Counted from the stretch's first letter, positions 1 to 10,756 are shown. The stretch: 64,000 nucleotides of DNA from Hyphomonadaceae bacterium (GCA_022841905.1 JALHQO010000011.1:1-64000), one strand, 5' to 3'. Translations and numbers: made by a program. The notes: a model not told the origin generated them from the letters alone.

Positions 1-373
<373 letters not shown>

Positions 374-723
374 TGACTTCTGACATCCTCGCGAGCCAGA
401 AAGCTCCGAGGCGCCGGTTAAAGCGTATGCGTTTAATGTAACGGGAACCGACGCACATTTCGAAACCTAGGCCGAAACCCAGATCTCAATCTGTAAGTCA
501 GTTATAGTTCCAGAAAACACACAACGTCAGCGTCGCTTTGGCTTGCGATTACTCGCTCGCCCGCAGCACGCCGCCGCCTGCGTTTCCCTTCTCCAAAATC
601 ACAATGTCAAAGAGCGCCGCTCAAAATAGCTCCCTTTAGGGGGAGTTTTTCTGTGCCCGCCCACGCAGAGCCGAAGCCCGTCGCGTGCGGGCCGAAACCG
701 TTGGGTCCCGGCGGAAGGCGCGG

Positions 724-752
724 TTTCTATGCGCGCCTCTTAGTCATGTCAA
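724..752 (-). promoter_or_regulatory. Putative sigma70-type rrn promoter
   Basis: On the minus strand TTGACA (747-752), 17-nt spacer, TAGAAA (724-729), about 350 nt upstream of the 16S 5' end. Confidence 0.5.
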
Positions 753-999
753 CGACCTTTTCGCGCAAATGACGCATTTCTCAGTAGTTCAAAAAAACTC
801 TGAAAAATCAGCGTGATTTTTGCTTGCTCAAGGCAGGCGCTGTCCGCGCCAGACGTTTGAGAGTCGCAACAATCTCAACCTATCGATTCCCCAACCAAGC
901 ATCAAGCCGGGCTGAGAGGTCCAAGGTTAAGTTTTCCACAGCACCGTTGCGCCGCGGGACCACGATAAGTGGCTAGTGTAGCGGCCATTTCAAGGCCGG

Positions 1000-1431
1000 T
1001 CAGTGGGTGGCGATATAGGCCTGCATCGCGGCCGCTTCCGCTTCCACTGCGGCGATCCGATGTTTCACTAGGTCGCCGATCGAGATGACGCCGATCAATC
1101 GCCCGCCATCGAGCACCGGCAAATGCCGAATGCGCCGATCCGTCATACGGCCAAGTCCTTCATCAACCGTTTCCGACGGGCCCGCTGTTATGACATCGCG
1201 CGTCATCACCGCGCTCACGCTCTCATTCAAGCATTTCACGCCGTTTTTCGCGATTTCACGCACAATATCGCGCTCGGAAAAAACGCCGGAGATGCCGCCA
1301 TCTTCAGCGATAACGACAAGCGCGCCGACCTTCTTTTCGTTGAGCGCGCGTGCAGCTTCTTCAAGCGTTGCATCGGCGCGCACCGTGTACACCACGCCGC
1401 CTTTGTCGCGCAGAACGTGAGCGATCAGCAT
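1000..1431 (-). CDS. CBS domain-containing protein
   Basis: Two CBS motifs (TLEEAARALNEKKVGALVV; SETVDEGLGRMTDRRIRHLPVLDGGRLIGVISIGDLV); internal ATG chosen (MLIAHVLRDKG). Confidence 0.9.
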   Translation of the reverse strand: MLIAHVLRDKGGVVYTVRADATLEEAARALNEKKVGALVVIAEDGGISGVFSERDIVREIAKNGVKCLNESVSAVMTRDVITAGPSETVDEGLGRMTDRRIRHLPVLDGGRLIGVISIGDLVKHRIAAVEAEAAAMQAYIATH

Positions 1432-1537
1432 AGACCCGTTCTCCCGTTGCTTTTGGGGGAGGATGCGCCGCCCTGCCCTGCGCTTCAAGCGCGAACACCC
1501 GTTTGGCCGCTCGCCTAAAGGCGGTTAGGCTTGGTGA

Positions 1538-2620
1538 ATGGCCGGCTACAAAGAACGCGTCACCAAAGATCTCGACCGCTGGATCGCGGCGGGCCATGTC
1601 GCGGCTGAGAAGCGCGCGGACATTTTAGGCTCGATCCCAGATGCGCGCAGGTTAGACGCGGCGACCGCGCTCGCTTGGGTCGGCGGCCTGCTGCTCGGCA
1701 TCGCCATCATCGCGTTCATCGGCGCTAACTGGGACGGCATGCCGAAAATCGCGCGGTTTGCAGTGTTAATCGCGGTTTTCGCTGCATGCGCCGGCGCTGG
1801 CGCGTGGGCCGCGCACAAGGCGCGTCCCATAGCCAGCAACATCTTGTTGATGATTGCGTCAGTCGTGTTCGCCGCCGCAATCGGCCTCACCGGACAGATA
1901 TTCGACATCGCCGGCGACCCAAAAGCGGCGGCTTATGCATCGGGGATCGCAGCACTGGCGCTGGCGCTCGCGGGACGTTCGACGGGTGCGGCGACAGTCG
2001 GCCTCGTCTTCATCGCCATTGGCGATTTCACCGATAGGCAATGGTTTTCCGGCGCTGAATCAGAAGCGCCGTGGATGCTATTCGCGGCGCCGCTCGGCGC
2101 ATTTCTCGCGCTGCGCTGGGGCTCGGCGCCGCTCGCGCACGTCGCGGCGCTGGCGATCATTTATTGCTTCGGCTGGTTCGCTGGCCGCATGGAAGCCGAC
2201 GCTGGCGTCTTCCTGTTTCTCGCACTTTTGCTCGGCGCCGCAGCTGCTGGCGCGCGTTGGCTTTACACGCAGGAGCGCACGTTTTCTGGCGTGTTTTACG
2301 GTTGGTTTACCGCGGGCGCGCTGCTGTTTTTCGCGATCGCCGGTTATCTGCCGTGGTTCGGCGACGAGAACAGCGCCAATGCAGGCCTCGCCCATCGCCT
2401 GGTTTGGCTGCTGGCTTCCGGCGGCGTGCTCGCGCTCGGCCGCTTCGATCGCCACGCGCTGGTGACGGCTGTCGGGGTGCTTAGCCTCATCGGCGGAGTG
2501 TGCGCGACATTGATGGATCTCGGCCTCGATCTGATGGCGGCGGCTGGCGTCTTTTTGCTGTGCGCGATCGCGGCGCTGGTCGCAGGGCTGGTGCTTCGGC
2601 GGAGCAAAACCCATGCTTAA
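1538..2620 (+). CDS. DUF2157 domain-containing membrane protein
   Basis: N-terminal cytosolic segment followed by many TM helices, DUF2157-like; overlaps the next ORF by 8 nt. Confidence 0.75.
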   Translation: MAGYKERVTKDLDRWIAAGHVAAEKRADILGSIPDARRLDAATALAWVGGLLLGIAIIAFIGANWDGMPKIARFAVLIAVFAACAGAGAWAAHKARPIASNILLMIASVVFAAAIGLTGQIFDIAGDPKAAAYASGIAALALALAGRSTGAATVGLVFIAIGDFTDRQWFSGAESEAPWMLFAAPLGAFLALRWGSAPLAHVAALAIIYCFGWFAGRMEADAGVFLFLALLLGAAAAGARWLYTQERTFSGVFYGWFTAGALLFFAIAGYLPWFGDENSANAGLAHRLVWLLASGGVLALGRFDRHALVTAVGVLSLIGGVCATLMDLGLDLMAAAGVFLLCAIAALVAGLVLRRSKTHA

Positions 2621-3197
2621 TGCGCCTTTACGCATCCTCATCGTCGCCGCTCTGTGCATCGTTGGCCTCATCGCGCTCGTCATCAATGAAGGCGCGGCGC
2701 GTGAAAGCGGGACGGAAGCGCTGTTGCCAATGGAGGCGGTCGATCCGCGTTCTTTGCTGAGCGGGCATTATGTGATCGTCGCTCCGCAACAACGGATCGA
2801 GCCAACGGACGCCTGCCCTGCCGCTGCATTAGTAAGCGACCGCGTACTGCTCGCGCCGACGGGCCAAACCGTAGCCGACGCGCCGATTTATGGCCTTGCC
2901 GATCAAACCGCGACGCTGCCCGACGCCGTTTCGGTGCGCGGCAGCTACATCTGCAACCCGCCAACGCCGCCGCTGAATGACAGCCCAGGCGCGCCAGGCT
3001 GGATCATGTTCGATCTCGGTGTCGATCGCTTTCACATCAACCAAACCGACGCCGAACGCATCGAGCGCGTGCTGCGTGAGCAGAACGTAAACGAAGCAAC
3101 GCGCGCCTTCGCCATTGTCTCGATCGGCCGCGACGGGCGCGCGCGGCTCAAGGGCCTGATCATCGACGGCGAGCGGCTTGAGCTGACTTGGCTCTAA
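2613..3197 (+). CDS. GDYXXLXY-domain-type membrane-anchored protein
   Basis: N-terminal TM; partner of DUF2157 proteins; LLSGHYVIV resembles the GDYxxLxY motif. Confidence 0.6.
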   Translation: MLNAPLRILIVAALCIVGLIALVINEGAARESGTEALLPMEAVDPRSLLSGHYVIVAPQQRIEPTDACPAAALVSDRVLLAPTGQTVADAPIYGLADQTATLPDAVSVRGSYICNPPTPPLNDSPGAPGWIMFDLGVDRFHINQTDAERIERVLREQNVNEATRAFAIVSIGRDGRARLKGLIIDGERLELTWL

Positions 3198-3371
3198 GCT
3201 CGGTGTCGGGTGTCGGCATGCCAGGTGTCATGGGGCTCTTCATCGACGCTTAAGCTTAACGCGCACGTTCCGCTCCAATCTGACACCGGACGCCCGACAA
3301 GCTGACTCCTGAGCGGTGGCACGGCCGTTGCTTTCTCGCTTCGCAGACGAATTTTTGCGGAGCACCCCAAC

Positions 3372-3731
3372 GTGCGCACGTTCATTCTTATCGGCGCAGT
3401 GCTGAGCTTCAGCACCGCCGCCTACGCCGACCCGATCCCGGGGACGAGCGATGTCGAGCGCGCGTTCGGCATGGGCTGGGACAATTTCGATCAACCGATC
3501 AACCCGTCCACACGCGATGAAAGCGGCAACCGCACCATCGTCAACGGACGCATGGAAATCGAAGGCTCGCTCTCGGGCGGGCTGATGGATGGCTACGCCA
3601 GCGGCTTCTCCGCGCAAGCCATCGGCAACCAACTGAACGTGGTTACACAGGGCAGCTACAACACGGTCATCGTGGACGCGACCCAAATCAACAACGGCGA
3701 CATCAGCGCCGATGCCGGCCGAGGAGATTGA
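3372..3731 (+). CDS. hfaA: Holdfast anchoring protein HfaA (curli-subunit-like)
   Basis: Secreted small protein with signal peptide; NRTIVNGRMEIEG...AIGNQLNVVTQGSYNTVIVDATQINNGD; followed directly by CsgG-like HfaB and HfaD. GTG start. Confidence 0.85.
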   Translation: MRTFILIGAVLSFSTAAYADPIPGTSDVERAFGMGWDNFDQPINPSTRDESGNRTIVNGRMEIEGSLSGGLMDGYASGFSAQAIGNQLNVVTQGSYNTVIVDATQINNGDISADAGRGD

Positions 3732-3735
3732 TACA

Positions 3736-4719
3736 ATGCGTGCGCTGAAAAACATTGCCCTTGTTCTTGCCGCGACCACCGCGCTCACCGCGTGCGTCAC
3801 GCCTTATGCCGGCAATGACGGCATGTATGCGCTGCCGATCGGCGACGCGCCGGTGACGCCGAACCCGACCGCCTATACGCCAGCGCTCGATTGCTTGGCC
3901 GCGCACGCGCGCTCCAATCAGCTCACCGCGCCGCGCATCGCTGTCGGCCGCATTCTCGATTACACCGGCGCCGTTTCGGAAGAAGGCGGTCGCCGCATCA
4001 CGCAAGGCGCCTCGCTGATGGCAATGTCGGCTTTCAACAAAGCCGGCGCCCGCTTGGTCGAACGCTTCGATACCTCGGTCACCGAACTCGAGCTGCGCTA
4101 CGCCAACAACCGCCTGATCGGCCAAGAAGGCGACGAGAACGTCCGCCGCATCTATGCCGGCCAGATGCCAGGCTCCGACTTCTACTTCGTCGGCGGCATC
4201 ACCGAGCTGAACTACAACATCCGCTCGGCCGGCATCGACGTGCAAGGCGGCCACACCGACGCACGCGACGGCGTCGGCAACCTGGGCGCCCGCCTCTACG
4301 TCATGAACATCGCGCTCGATTTCCGCATCATCGACACGCGCACGCTCGAAGTTGTCGATGTGATCTCGTACCAAAAGCAGATCGTTGGCCGCGAAGTCCG
4401 CGCCGGCGTGTTCTCGTTCTTCGACGATACGATCATCGACATCGCTGCTGGCGAACGCGCGCTGGAGCCGGTGCAACTGGCGGTCCGTGCTGGCGTCGAA
4501 CGCGCTGTCGTCGAAGTGATGAGCCGCTTCTACAACGTCGCCGATAGCTCGGTGTGCCAAGCCGAACTGCAGGCGCAAGGCGATCCGATGGGCCCGGCGC
4601 AAACCGGCATTGCGTCGGTCAGCCCCGCCACCGTGGCGGTGCAACAAGCACAGCGCGACAGCACTGACGCCTGGCACGACCGCCGCGACAACAACATCGA
4701 CATTCGCGGCCGCTCGTAA
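3736..4719 (+). CDS. hfaB: Holdfast anchoring protein HfaB (CsgG family lipoprotein)
   Basis: Lipobox TALTACV; CsgG-like core; gene order hfaA-hfaB-hfaD. Confidence 0.9.
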   Translation: MRALKNIALVLAATTALTACVTPYAGNDGMYALPIGDAPVTPNPTAYTPALDCLAAHARSNQLTAPRIAVGRILDYTGAVSEEGGRRITQGASLMAMSAFNKAGARLVERFDTSVTELELRYANNRLIGQEGDENVRRIYAGQMPGSDFYFVGGITELNYNIRSAGIDVQGGHTDARDGVGNLGARLYVMNIALDFRIIDTRTLEVVDVISYQKQIVGREVRAGVFSFFDDTIIDIAAGERALEPVQLAVRAGVERAVVEVMSRFYNVADSSVCQAELQAQGDPMGPAQTGIASVSPATVAVQQAQRDSTDAWHDRRDNNIDIRGRS

Positions 4720-4739
4720 GAGCGCCGCCGGAGACGCCC

Positions 4740-5942
4740 ATGAAGCGCGCCGCCCTTCTCGCCACCGCCGCCCTGCTGCTTGCGCCCTTGGCGCACGCGC
4801 AGTCGGTGGTGAACGACCAATATCAGCTCCGCGGCGTCACCTCGGAAACGACGGTTGAAGTCGGTCATGCCGGCGATGTCGGCGCGACGTCTGTGGCCAG
4901 CAGCAACGCGGTGAGTGGCGCCTACGATCAAACCAACGTGGAGATCGACAACACCCAGCACATGGATGGGGACACGCACGCCACCACTGACGCCACGGTT
5001 TGGCACGCTGACGGCGTGATCGCCGCCGCCTCAGCCGCCGTCGCCAATGGCGGCACGGCTGTCATGACCAATGGCGACCAGGATATCCGCTCACAGCAGC
5101 TCGCGCATGGCGACGCCAGCGCCGAAACACGTTTCGTCGGCGGCGATGCCAGCGATGCATCAATGTCTGCGTCCGCAAGCGGCAACGTGTTGGCGGCCTC
5201 GCAGGAAAACGGCCAAACGCGCGTGATCGCGGCGCAGGAAAGCACCGGCGACGTCAGCGCGACCATCGAAGCGGATCATTGCTGCGTCGCGGGTCAAGTG
5301 GTTTCCGGCGCGATCGCCAGCGCCAACAATCTGAGCGCAGGCGGCGACACCGCGACCATCCTCGCCGACGTTCAGCAAAGCGCCACCGGCGACTCCGTCA
5401 ACGCGCGCGTCGATCTTTATGCCGGCTACGCGACCGACGCGTCAGGCAACGCCACGGCCAACGGCAATGCCGCAACGATCGACAACGAGTGGGGCTACGT
5501 CAACGCACGCATCAATCAGGGCTCGACCACTGATGTGACTGCCGAAAGCTACGTCACGCTCGGCGGCGATTTCCTCGGCTTCGGTTCGGCTGGCGCGTAC
5601 GGCGTCGGCAACCAGGCAATCGTCTCGAACATCGGCTCCGATACCGTGATGGATGTCAGCCAGGCCAATGGCGGCGACATCTCCGCCAGCGCAGCGCTTG
5701 CGGGCGAAGGCGGCCAAACTGCGCTCGCCTCCTCCGCCGCCTACGGCAACAGCATCACAGGCTCGCTCTGCGCCTATTGCGACGACAACGTGCCGACGCT
5801 CAATGCGACGAGCGATCAGACCAATGACGGCAGCGTCCACGCCGATGCGACCGTGATTGCGCCACGTGCGGGCTTGGTGGGCGCCACGGCAACTGCCATT
5901 GGCAACGCCGCGACCTATCAAGTGCGCGGTCCAGGCGGCTAA
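4740..5942 (+). CDS. hfaD: Holdfast anchor protein HfaD
   Basis: Signal peptide, long Asn/Ala/Gly-rich repetitive secreted protein directly after hfaB. Confidence 0.85.
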   Translation: MKRAALLATAALLLAPLAHAQSVVNDQYQLRGVTSETTVEVGHAGDVGATSVASSNAVSGAYDQTNVEIDNTQHMDGDTHATTDATVWHADGVIAAASAAVANGGTAVMTNGDQDIRSQQLAHGDASAETRFVGGDASDASMSASASGNVLAASQENGQTRVIAAQESTGDVSATIEADHCCVAGQVVSGAIASANNLSAGGDTATILADVQQSATGDSVNARVDLYAGYATDASGNATANGNAATIDNEWGYVNARINQGSTTDVTAESYVTLGGDFLGFGSAGAYGVGNQAIVSNIGSDTVMDVSQANGGDISASAALAGEGGQTALASSAAYGNSITGSLCAYCDDNVPTLNATSDQTNDGSVHADATVIAPRAGLVGATATAIGNAATYQVRGPGG

Positions 5943-5951
5943 CGCCAAGCC

Positions 5952-6770
5952 TCAGTCGTCGTCGAACTTCTGGTCCATTTCCACGGCAGGCGTCGTGCCT
6001 TCACAGCAAGGGCCGCCGATCGGACGCGCCGGGATGCCGGCAACGGTGCAACGCGGCGGCACGTCTTCGAGCACGACCGAGCCCGCCGCGATGCGCGCAT
6101 CTTCGCCGACTTCGATATTGCCCAACACTTTCGCGCCAGCGCCGATCAGCACGCCGCGGCGAATTTTCGGGTGCCGATCGCCGCCGGCTTTGCCGGTGCC
6201 GCCGAGCGTCACCGAATGCAGCATGGACACGTCGTCCTCCACGACCGCGGTTTCGCCGATGACGATGCCGTGCGCGTGATCGATAAACACGCCAGCGCCG
6301 ATCGTGGCGGCGGGATGAATGTCGACTGAAAACAGCTCGGAAACGCGGCTCTGCAAGTGATAAGCGAGGATTTCGCGATCTTGCGCCCACAGCCAATGCG
6401 CGATGCGATAGGCCTGCAAACCGCCATAGCCTTTGAAATAGAGGAACGGCTGTAAATACGTGCGGCACGCCGGATCGCGCTCACGCACCACGCGCATGTC
6501 ACGCAGCGCTGTCTTCGCCATCTCCGGATCGGCTGTGTAAGCCTCGCGGATCACTTCGCGCAATTGCAGCGCTGGCAGATCGCCGTGCCCAAGCTTTTGC
6601 GCCAAATGATACGAGAGCGCGTCCTCCACGCGATCGTGATGCAGGATCGAGGCGTGCAAGTAGGACGCGAGCAACGGCTCTTCCGCCGCCGCCTGCGCAG
6701 CCTCCACGCGCAATTGCGACCAGACGCCGCCTGACGCTTCGAACACGCGGGTGTTGTTGGCCTCGGTCAC
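5952..6770 (-). CDS. cysE: Serine O-acetyltransferase
   Basis: Left-handed beta-helix hexapeptide region DIHPAATIGAGVFIDHAHGIVIGETAVVEDDVSMLHSVTLGGTGK. Confidence 0.95.
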   Translation of the reverse strand: MTEANNTRVFEASGGVWSQLRVEAAQAAAEEPLLASYLHASILHHDRVEDALSYHLAQKLGHGDLPALQLREVIREAYTADPEMAKTALRDMRVVRERDPACRTYLQPFLYFKGYGGLQAYRIAHWLWAQDREILAYHLQSRVSELFSVDIHPAATIGAGVFIDHAHGIVIGETAVVEDDVSMLHSVTLGGTGKAGGDRHPKIRRGVLIGAGAKVLGNIEVGEDARIAAGSVVLEDVPPRCTVAGIPARPIGGPCCEGTTPAVEMDQKFDDD

Positions 6771-7387
6771 GTCGCCTCTCCCTGGCTGGGCCCCAGCATC
6801 GCCGCTGCGAGCGCTGCCGGCAATTGCCCCGTCACCGCCATGTGGTGGGCGCGCAGCACCGCGGCAACCGTCATCGCGTCACGAATGCGACCATCGGCGA
6901 CCCGCGACAGCACCTCGGCAAACGGCGCGCGGCGGCGCTTGAGCACCTCAGTGCCTTCGGGCTTGGGCTCGCCAGGCGTGAGATCGGTGGCAAGGTAGAG
7001 AATGGCCTGCTCGTCGGTGAGCGAATTGGAGAGATCCATTTCCAGAATGGGCAGATACGCGCGCGCCGACAGCCCGGTTTCTTCCTCCAGTTCACGGCGC
7101 GCACAATCGAGCGCGTCCTCCCCCGGTTCGGCGCCGCCTTCCGGCATTTCCCAGGAATAGCGTCCAAGTGGAAAGCGCCATTGGCCAACGAGATGCACGC
7201 AGCCCTCGTCATCGATCGGCAGCACGCCCACCGCCAAGCGGTGTACGCGCACGACGCCGTAGCTTCCTGGCTTGCCGTCGGGATGGATGACGGCATTGCT
7301 CTCGATCGCCAGCCACGCATTCTCGAACGGCCGCGTTATCTCCGTAACCGTCCAAGGGTTTTCGGCGTCGTCCCACGTATCCTGCAT
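6767..7387 (-). CDS. NUDIX hydrolase
   Basis: Nudix box GGAEPGEDALDCARRELEEETGL; start at MQDTWDDAENPW. Confidence 0.9.
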   Translation of the reverse strand: MQDTWDDAENPWTVTEITRPFENAWLAIESNAVIHPDGKPGSYGVVRVHRLAVGVLPIDDEGCVHLVGQWRFPLGRYSWEMPEGGAEPGEDALDCARRELEEETGLSARAYLPILEMDLSNSLTDEQAILYLATDLTPGEPKPEGTEVLKRRRAPFAEVLSRVADGRIRDAMTVAAVLRAHHMAVTGQLPAALAAAMLGPSQGEAT

Positions 7388-7433
7388 GCAGCCACCTCTA
7401 GCGCTGGCGCGCGCTTGGCGCCATCTGGGGCGC

Positions 7434-8063
7434 ATGGTTCTTCCGCTCTCCGTCATCCCCCACGCGCCCCGCGAAGGCGAACCCGCCAACGCCATCAAGC
7501 AAAGCGCCGAGACGCTGGCGCTGCTCGCACAGCGCCGCTCCAGCAAGGTGATGCACCTCGCCGAGCCCGCGCCGACGAGCGCCGAACTCGACGCGCTGAT
7601 CGAACTCGCCGGGCGCGTGCCCGATCACGGCAAGCTCGGGCCCTGGCGTTTCGTTGTGTTTGAAGGCGAAGCGCGCGTGCGGGCTGGCGAGGCGCTGGCG
7701 CAGGTCATCGCAGGCGATGAAGGCGTCGATGAGGGCAGGCTGGCGCACACACGCGCCTTACTGCAGCGCGCGCCAGCGTGCGTGATGGTCGTCTCCTCAG
7801 CCTCGCCGCACAAGAAGGTGCCGGAGTGGGAGCAACAGCTCTCGTCGGGCGCCGCATGCTTTGCGTTGCTGCTCGCAGCGCATGCGATGGGCTATGGCGG
7901 TTGTTGGCTCACGGAATGGCCGGCTTACGATGCACGCGCACGCGCAGCACTTGGCCTCGCTGAACACGAGCGCATTGCCGGCATCGTTTATCTCGGCACG
8001 CCAACGGAAGGCGCGACCGAACGCGTGCGCGCCGACGTCAGCAGCCGCATTTCGCGCTTCTAA
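7434..8063 (+). CDS. Nitroreductase family protein
   Basis: LLAQRRSSKVMHLAEPAPTSAELDALIELAGRVPDHGKLGPWRFVVF; nitroreductase fold motifs. Confidence 0.88.
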   Translation: MVLPLSVIPHAPREGEPANAIKQSAETLALLAQRRSSKVMHLAEPAPTSAELDALIELAGRVPDHGKLGPWRFVVFEGEARVRAGEALAQVIAGDEGVDEGRLAHTRALLQRAPACVMVVSSASPHKKVPEWEQQLSSGAACFALLLAAHAMGYGGCWLTEWPAYDARARAALGLAEHERIAGIVYLGTPTEGATERVRADVSSRISRF

Positions 8064-8069
8064 GCCAAG

Positions 8070-8105
8070 CAAAAGGCCGCCGCATTGCTGCGACGGCCTC
8101 CGCTT
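8070..8105. terminator. Bidirectional intrinsic terminator between convergent genes
   Basis: AAAAGGCCG...CGGCCT...CTTTT hairpin with A/T flanks. Confidence 0.55.
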
Positions 8106-8122
8106 TTCGTTGTGGCGTGAAC

Positions 8123-8848
8123 TTAGAGTTCGCGGCCGATCGTGAACACGATACGCTCGTCATAGCTCGACGGGCCGTACGTGTAGTATTCGATGTCCGA
8201 GCCCTCATCGATGTCGGTGTCGTGATAGCGGAGATCGAGCGAGAAGCCGTGATAGGCGTAGGTGCCGCCGATGTTCCAGGTGTTGTAATCGCTGTCGTCG
8301 GTCACATCGACGCCGTCTTCGCCGTCAGCGTCTTCGATCGATTGATTGCCGTAAGCGGCGGTGAATTCGAGCGCTTCGCTCGCAGCGAACGTGCCGTTGA
8401 TTTCGAAATACGTGGCTTCACCGGTTTCGCCGTAATTTTCCGGCGAGTGATAAATGCCGCCGCCCAGTGAGAAACGCTCCGTCAACGGCATTTCGACCGC
8501 AGCGAGCAACTCATAATAATCGAACTCGGCGTCGTCATCGTCCGCGCCCGGATAGAAATAGCCGATCACACCGAGATCGAACTCGGCCATGCCGAGCGTG
8601 GGCGTGAAACCGGCATAAACGTCCAGCTCCATCCCGTCCGGGATGCTCGAACCCCAAACGCCAGCATAGAACTTGTCGTTCGACCAATCGAAGCCGCCCT
8701 GGATGGCGGGCTCACCGTCGCTCAGCGATACGCCGCGGAAGACATAGTCCGTGGTGAGGCTGATATTGGCCGACACTTCAGCATTCGCGGTGCCCGCGCC
8801 AGTAATCGACATGCCGGCGACAACGGCCGCTCCAACCAACTTCTTCAT
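8123..8848 (-). CDS. TorF/TIGR02001-type putative outer membrane protein
   Basis: Signal peptide; ANISLTTDYVFRGVSLSDGEPAIQGGFDW...FYAGVWGSSI; beta-barrel pattern. Confidence 0.85.
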   Translation of the reverse strand: MKKLVGAAVVAGMSITGAGTANAEVSANISLTTDYVFRGVSLSDGEPAIQGGFDWSNDKFYAGVWGSSIPDGMELDVYAGFTPTLGMAEFDLGVIGYFYPGADDDDAEFDYYELLAAVEMPLTERFSLGGGIYHSPENYGETGEATYFEINGTFAASEALEFTAAYGNQSIEDADGEDGVDVTDDSDYNTWNIGGTYAYHGFSLDLRYHDTDIDEGSDIEYYTYGPSSYDERIVFTIGREL

Positions 8849-9181
8849 GATCTAAACCCCTATCGGACGCCTACTGGGCGAACTCTGGCCTGAACGCTCA
8901 ACTGTTAAAGTGAACGATGCGTTAACCCAGGCGCCAAGACGCCCCGCAGGCGCCTGCGGGCTGCCCTGCTTAGAGCGGCGTGGCGCCGAGGCAACAGTAA
9001 CGTGGTGCCTATGCCTTGGACGTTTCTGCAGCATTTCCGCTGGCAAGCGCCCAACAAGACGGCGTCCGGCGCAATGTCGCCCGCTCTGGCAGCGCTCTCA
9101 CTACCCAACATCGCTGAACCACTGACGCTTTCACCGCTCGAACAAGAGTGGGCGCACAGCGCTCCTAAGCGGGGAAGACAC

Positions 9182-9853
9182 ATGAAGAACGTAAAGAAGC
9201 TTATCGGCTTGGCCCTATTGGCCAGCGCCGCCACGGTCACCACGACCGGCGCCGCCAGCGCGCAAGAATTCTCAGGCAATGTCGCGCTGACATCCAACTA
9301 TGTGTGGCGCGGCATTACGCAGTCTGACGGCGAATTCGCCGTGCAAGGCGGCGTCGATTATACGCACGGCATCTTTTATGCCGGCGTGTGGGCCTCATCC
9401 GTCGATGATTTCGGCGTCGACGCCTCCAGCGAACTCGACGCCTATTTCGGCATCACGCCGTCACTAGGCCCGGTCGAATTCGATCTTGGTGTGATCGGAT
9501 ATTTCTATCCGGGCGCCTCTGACGAGATCGATTTCACTGAAATCAAGCTCGGCGCCAGCTACAGCCCGATCGAAGCGCTCTCGATCGCAGCAGCCGGCTA
9601 TTTCTCGGACGATTTCGGCAATACCGGCAATGAATCCGTCTATCTCGAACTAGGGCTTGGCTACACGTTCAACGAAACGTTCTCTGTGAGCGGCGCCTAC
9701 GGCAACCAAGACATCGACGGCGACGATTACGACACCTGGAATCTGGGTGCGAGCGTCGCCGCCTACGGTTTCGGGTTCGACCTCCGCTACTGGGACACCG
9801 ATATCGAAGACGCGGACGAAGAAATATCGTTCACGATCAGCCGCGAACTCTAA
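9182..9853 (+). CDS. TorF/TIGR02001-type putative outer membrane protein (paralogue of the previous gene)
   Basis: GNVALTSNYVWRGITQSDGEFAVQGGVDYTHGIFYAGVWASSV. Confidence 0.85.
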   Translation: MKNVKKLIGLALLASAATVTTTGAASAQEFSGNVALTSNYVWRGITQSDGEFAVQGGVDYTHGIFYAGVWASSVDDFGVDASSELDAYFGITPSLGPVEFDLGVIGYFYPGASDEIDFTEIKLGASYSPIEALSIAAAGYFSDDFGNTGNESVYLELGLGYTFNETFSVSGAYGNQDIDGDDYDTWNLGASVAAYGFGFDLRYWDTDIEDADEEISFTISREL

Positions 9854-9873
9854 AGACGACGTCTTGCGACATG

Positions 9874-9901
9874 GAGGCCGTCACAGCGCTGTGGCGGCCT
9901 C
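9874..9901. terminator. Hairpin terminator between convergent genes
   Basis: GAGGCCGtCACAGcgCTGTGgCGGCCTC. Confidence 0.5.
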
Positions 9902-10695
9902 TAGCGTTGCGTAAGCGCGCTATAGCCAAGGTGGAGCCCGGCGTCGACGAGAAGCGTCTCGCCGGTGACGTGCCGCGACGCGTCCGAGAGAAAGAAGAGC
10001 CCCGCATCCGCGATGTCTTCCGCGGTGGACGCAGCTTGTAACGGCGTCATCCGCTTGGTGCCTTCGCGCATGCGGTCGACCATTTCAGTCGGCAGGCCCT
10101 TTTCGTGCCAGGGTGTGTCGATGAAGCCTGGGCAAAGCGCGTTGATCCTGATCTTCGGCCCGAGCACGCGCGCCAGCGACAGCGTCATCGTATTGAGCGC
10201 GCCCTTGGAGGCGGCATACGCGACGGACGAGCCGATCCCGGTGACGCCCGCGATCGACGACACCATCAGCACGCTGGCGCGCTCGGACGCCTCCAGCAGC
10301 GGCCGCGCCGCGCGCAGCATCTGGAACGGGCCGATGACGTTGACGGCATAGAGCCGCTCGAAATCGGCGCGCTCCAAAGCGTCGAGATCGCCATGCGCCG
10401 GCGCGAACTTGGTGACGCCGGCATTGTTGGCGAGCGCGTCGATGCGGCCATAGGGCTCGGCCTTCGCGGCGATGGCGCGGCAATCGCCGTCGTCAGAGAC
10501 ATCGCCCTGCGCCAGTACGGCCTCGGCGCCCGCGGCGCGCACGGCTGCGGCGGTTGCTTCGGCTTCTGCGGCGCTCTTTGCGTAATTGATGATGACAGCT
10601 TTAGCGCCGCGCGTTGCCGCCCCTACCGCGAGCGCTGCGCCGAGCCCGGTCGATGCGCCGGTGACGAGAACGATCTTGCCGTCGAAATCACGCAT
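9901..10695 (-). CDS. SDR family NAD(P)-dependent oxidoreductase
   Basis: [37 protein letters not shown]. Confidence 0.93.
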   Translation of the reverse strand: MRDFDGKIVLVTGASTGLGAALAVGAATRGAKAVIINYAKSAAEAEATAAAVRAAGAEAVLAQGDVSDDGDCRAIAAKAEPYGRIDALANNAGVTKFAPAHGDLDALERADFERLYAVNVIGPFQMLRAARPLLEASERASVLMVSSIAGVTGIGSSVAYAASKGALNTMTLSLARVLGPKIRINALCPGFIDTPWHEKGLPTEMVDRMREGTKRMTPLQAASTAEDIADAGLFFLSDASRHVTGETLLVDAGLHLGYSALTQR

Positions 10696-10756
10696 GGGCG
10701 CCTCCTTCTCCACGAACCGGCTTGCCAGCAGCGCGCCGTGGCTTCAAGGGTCGGCC

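Noticed and set aside
3703-4677. 324-aa minus-strand ORF
   Set aside because: Antisense shadow of hfaB; no recognisable family.
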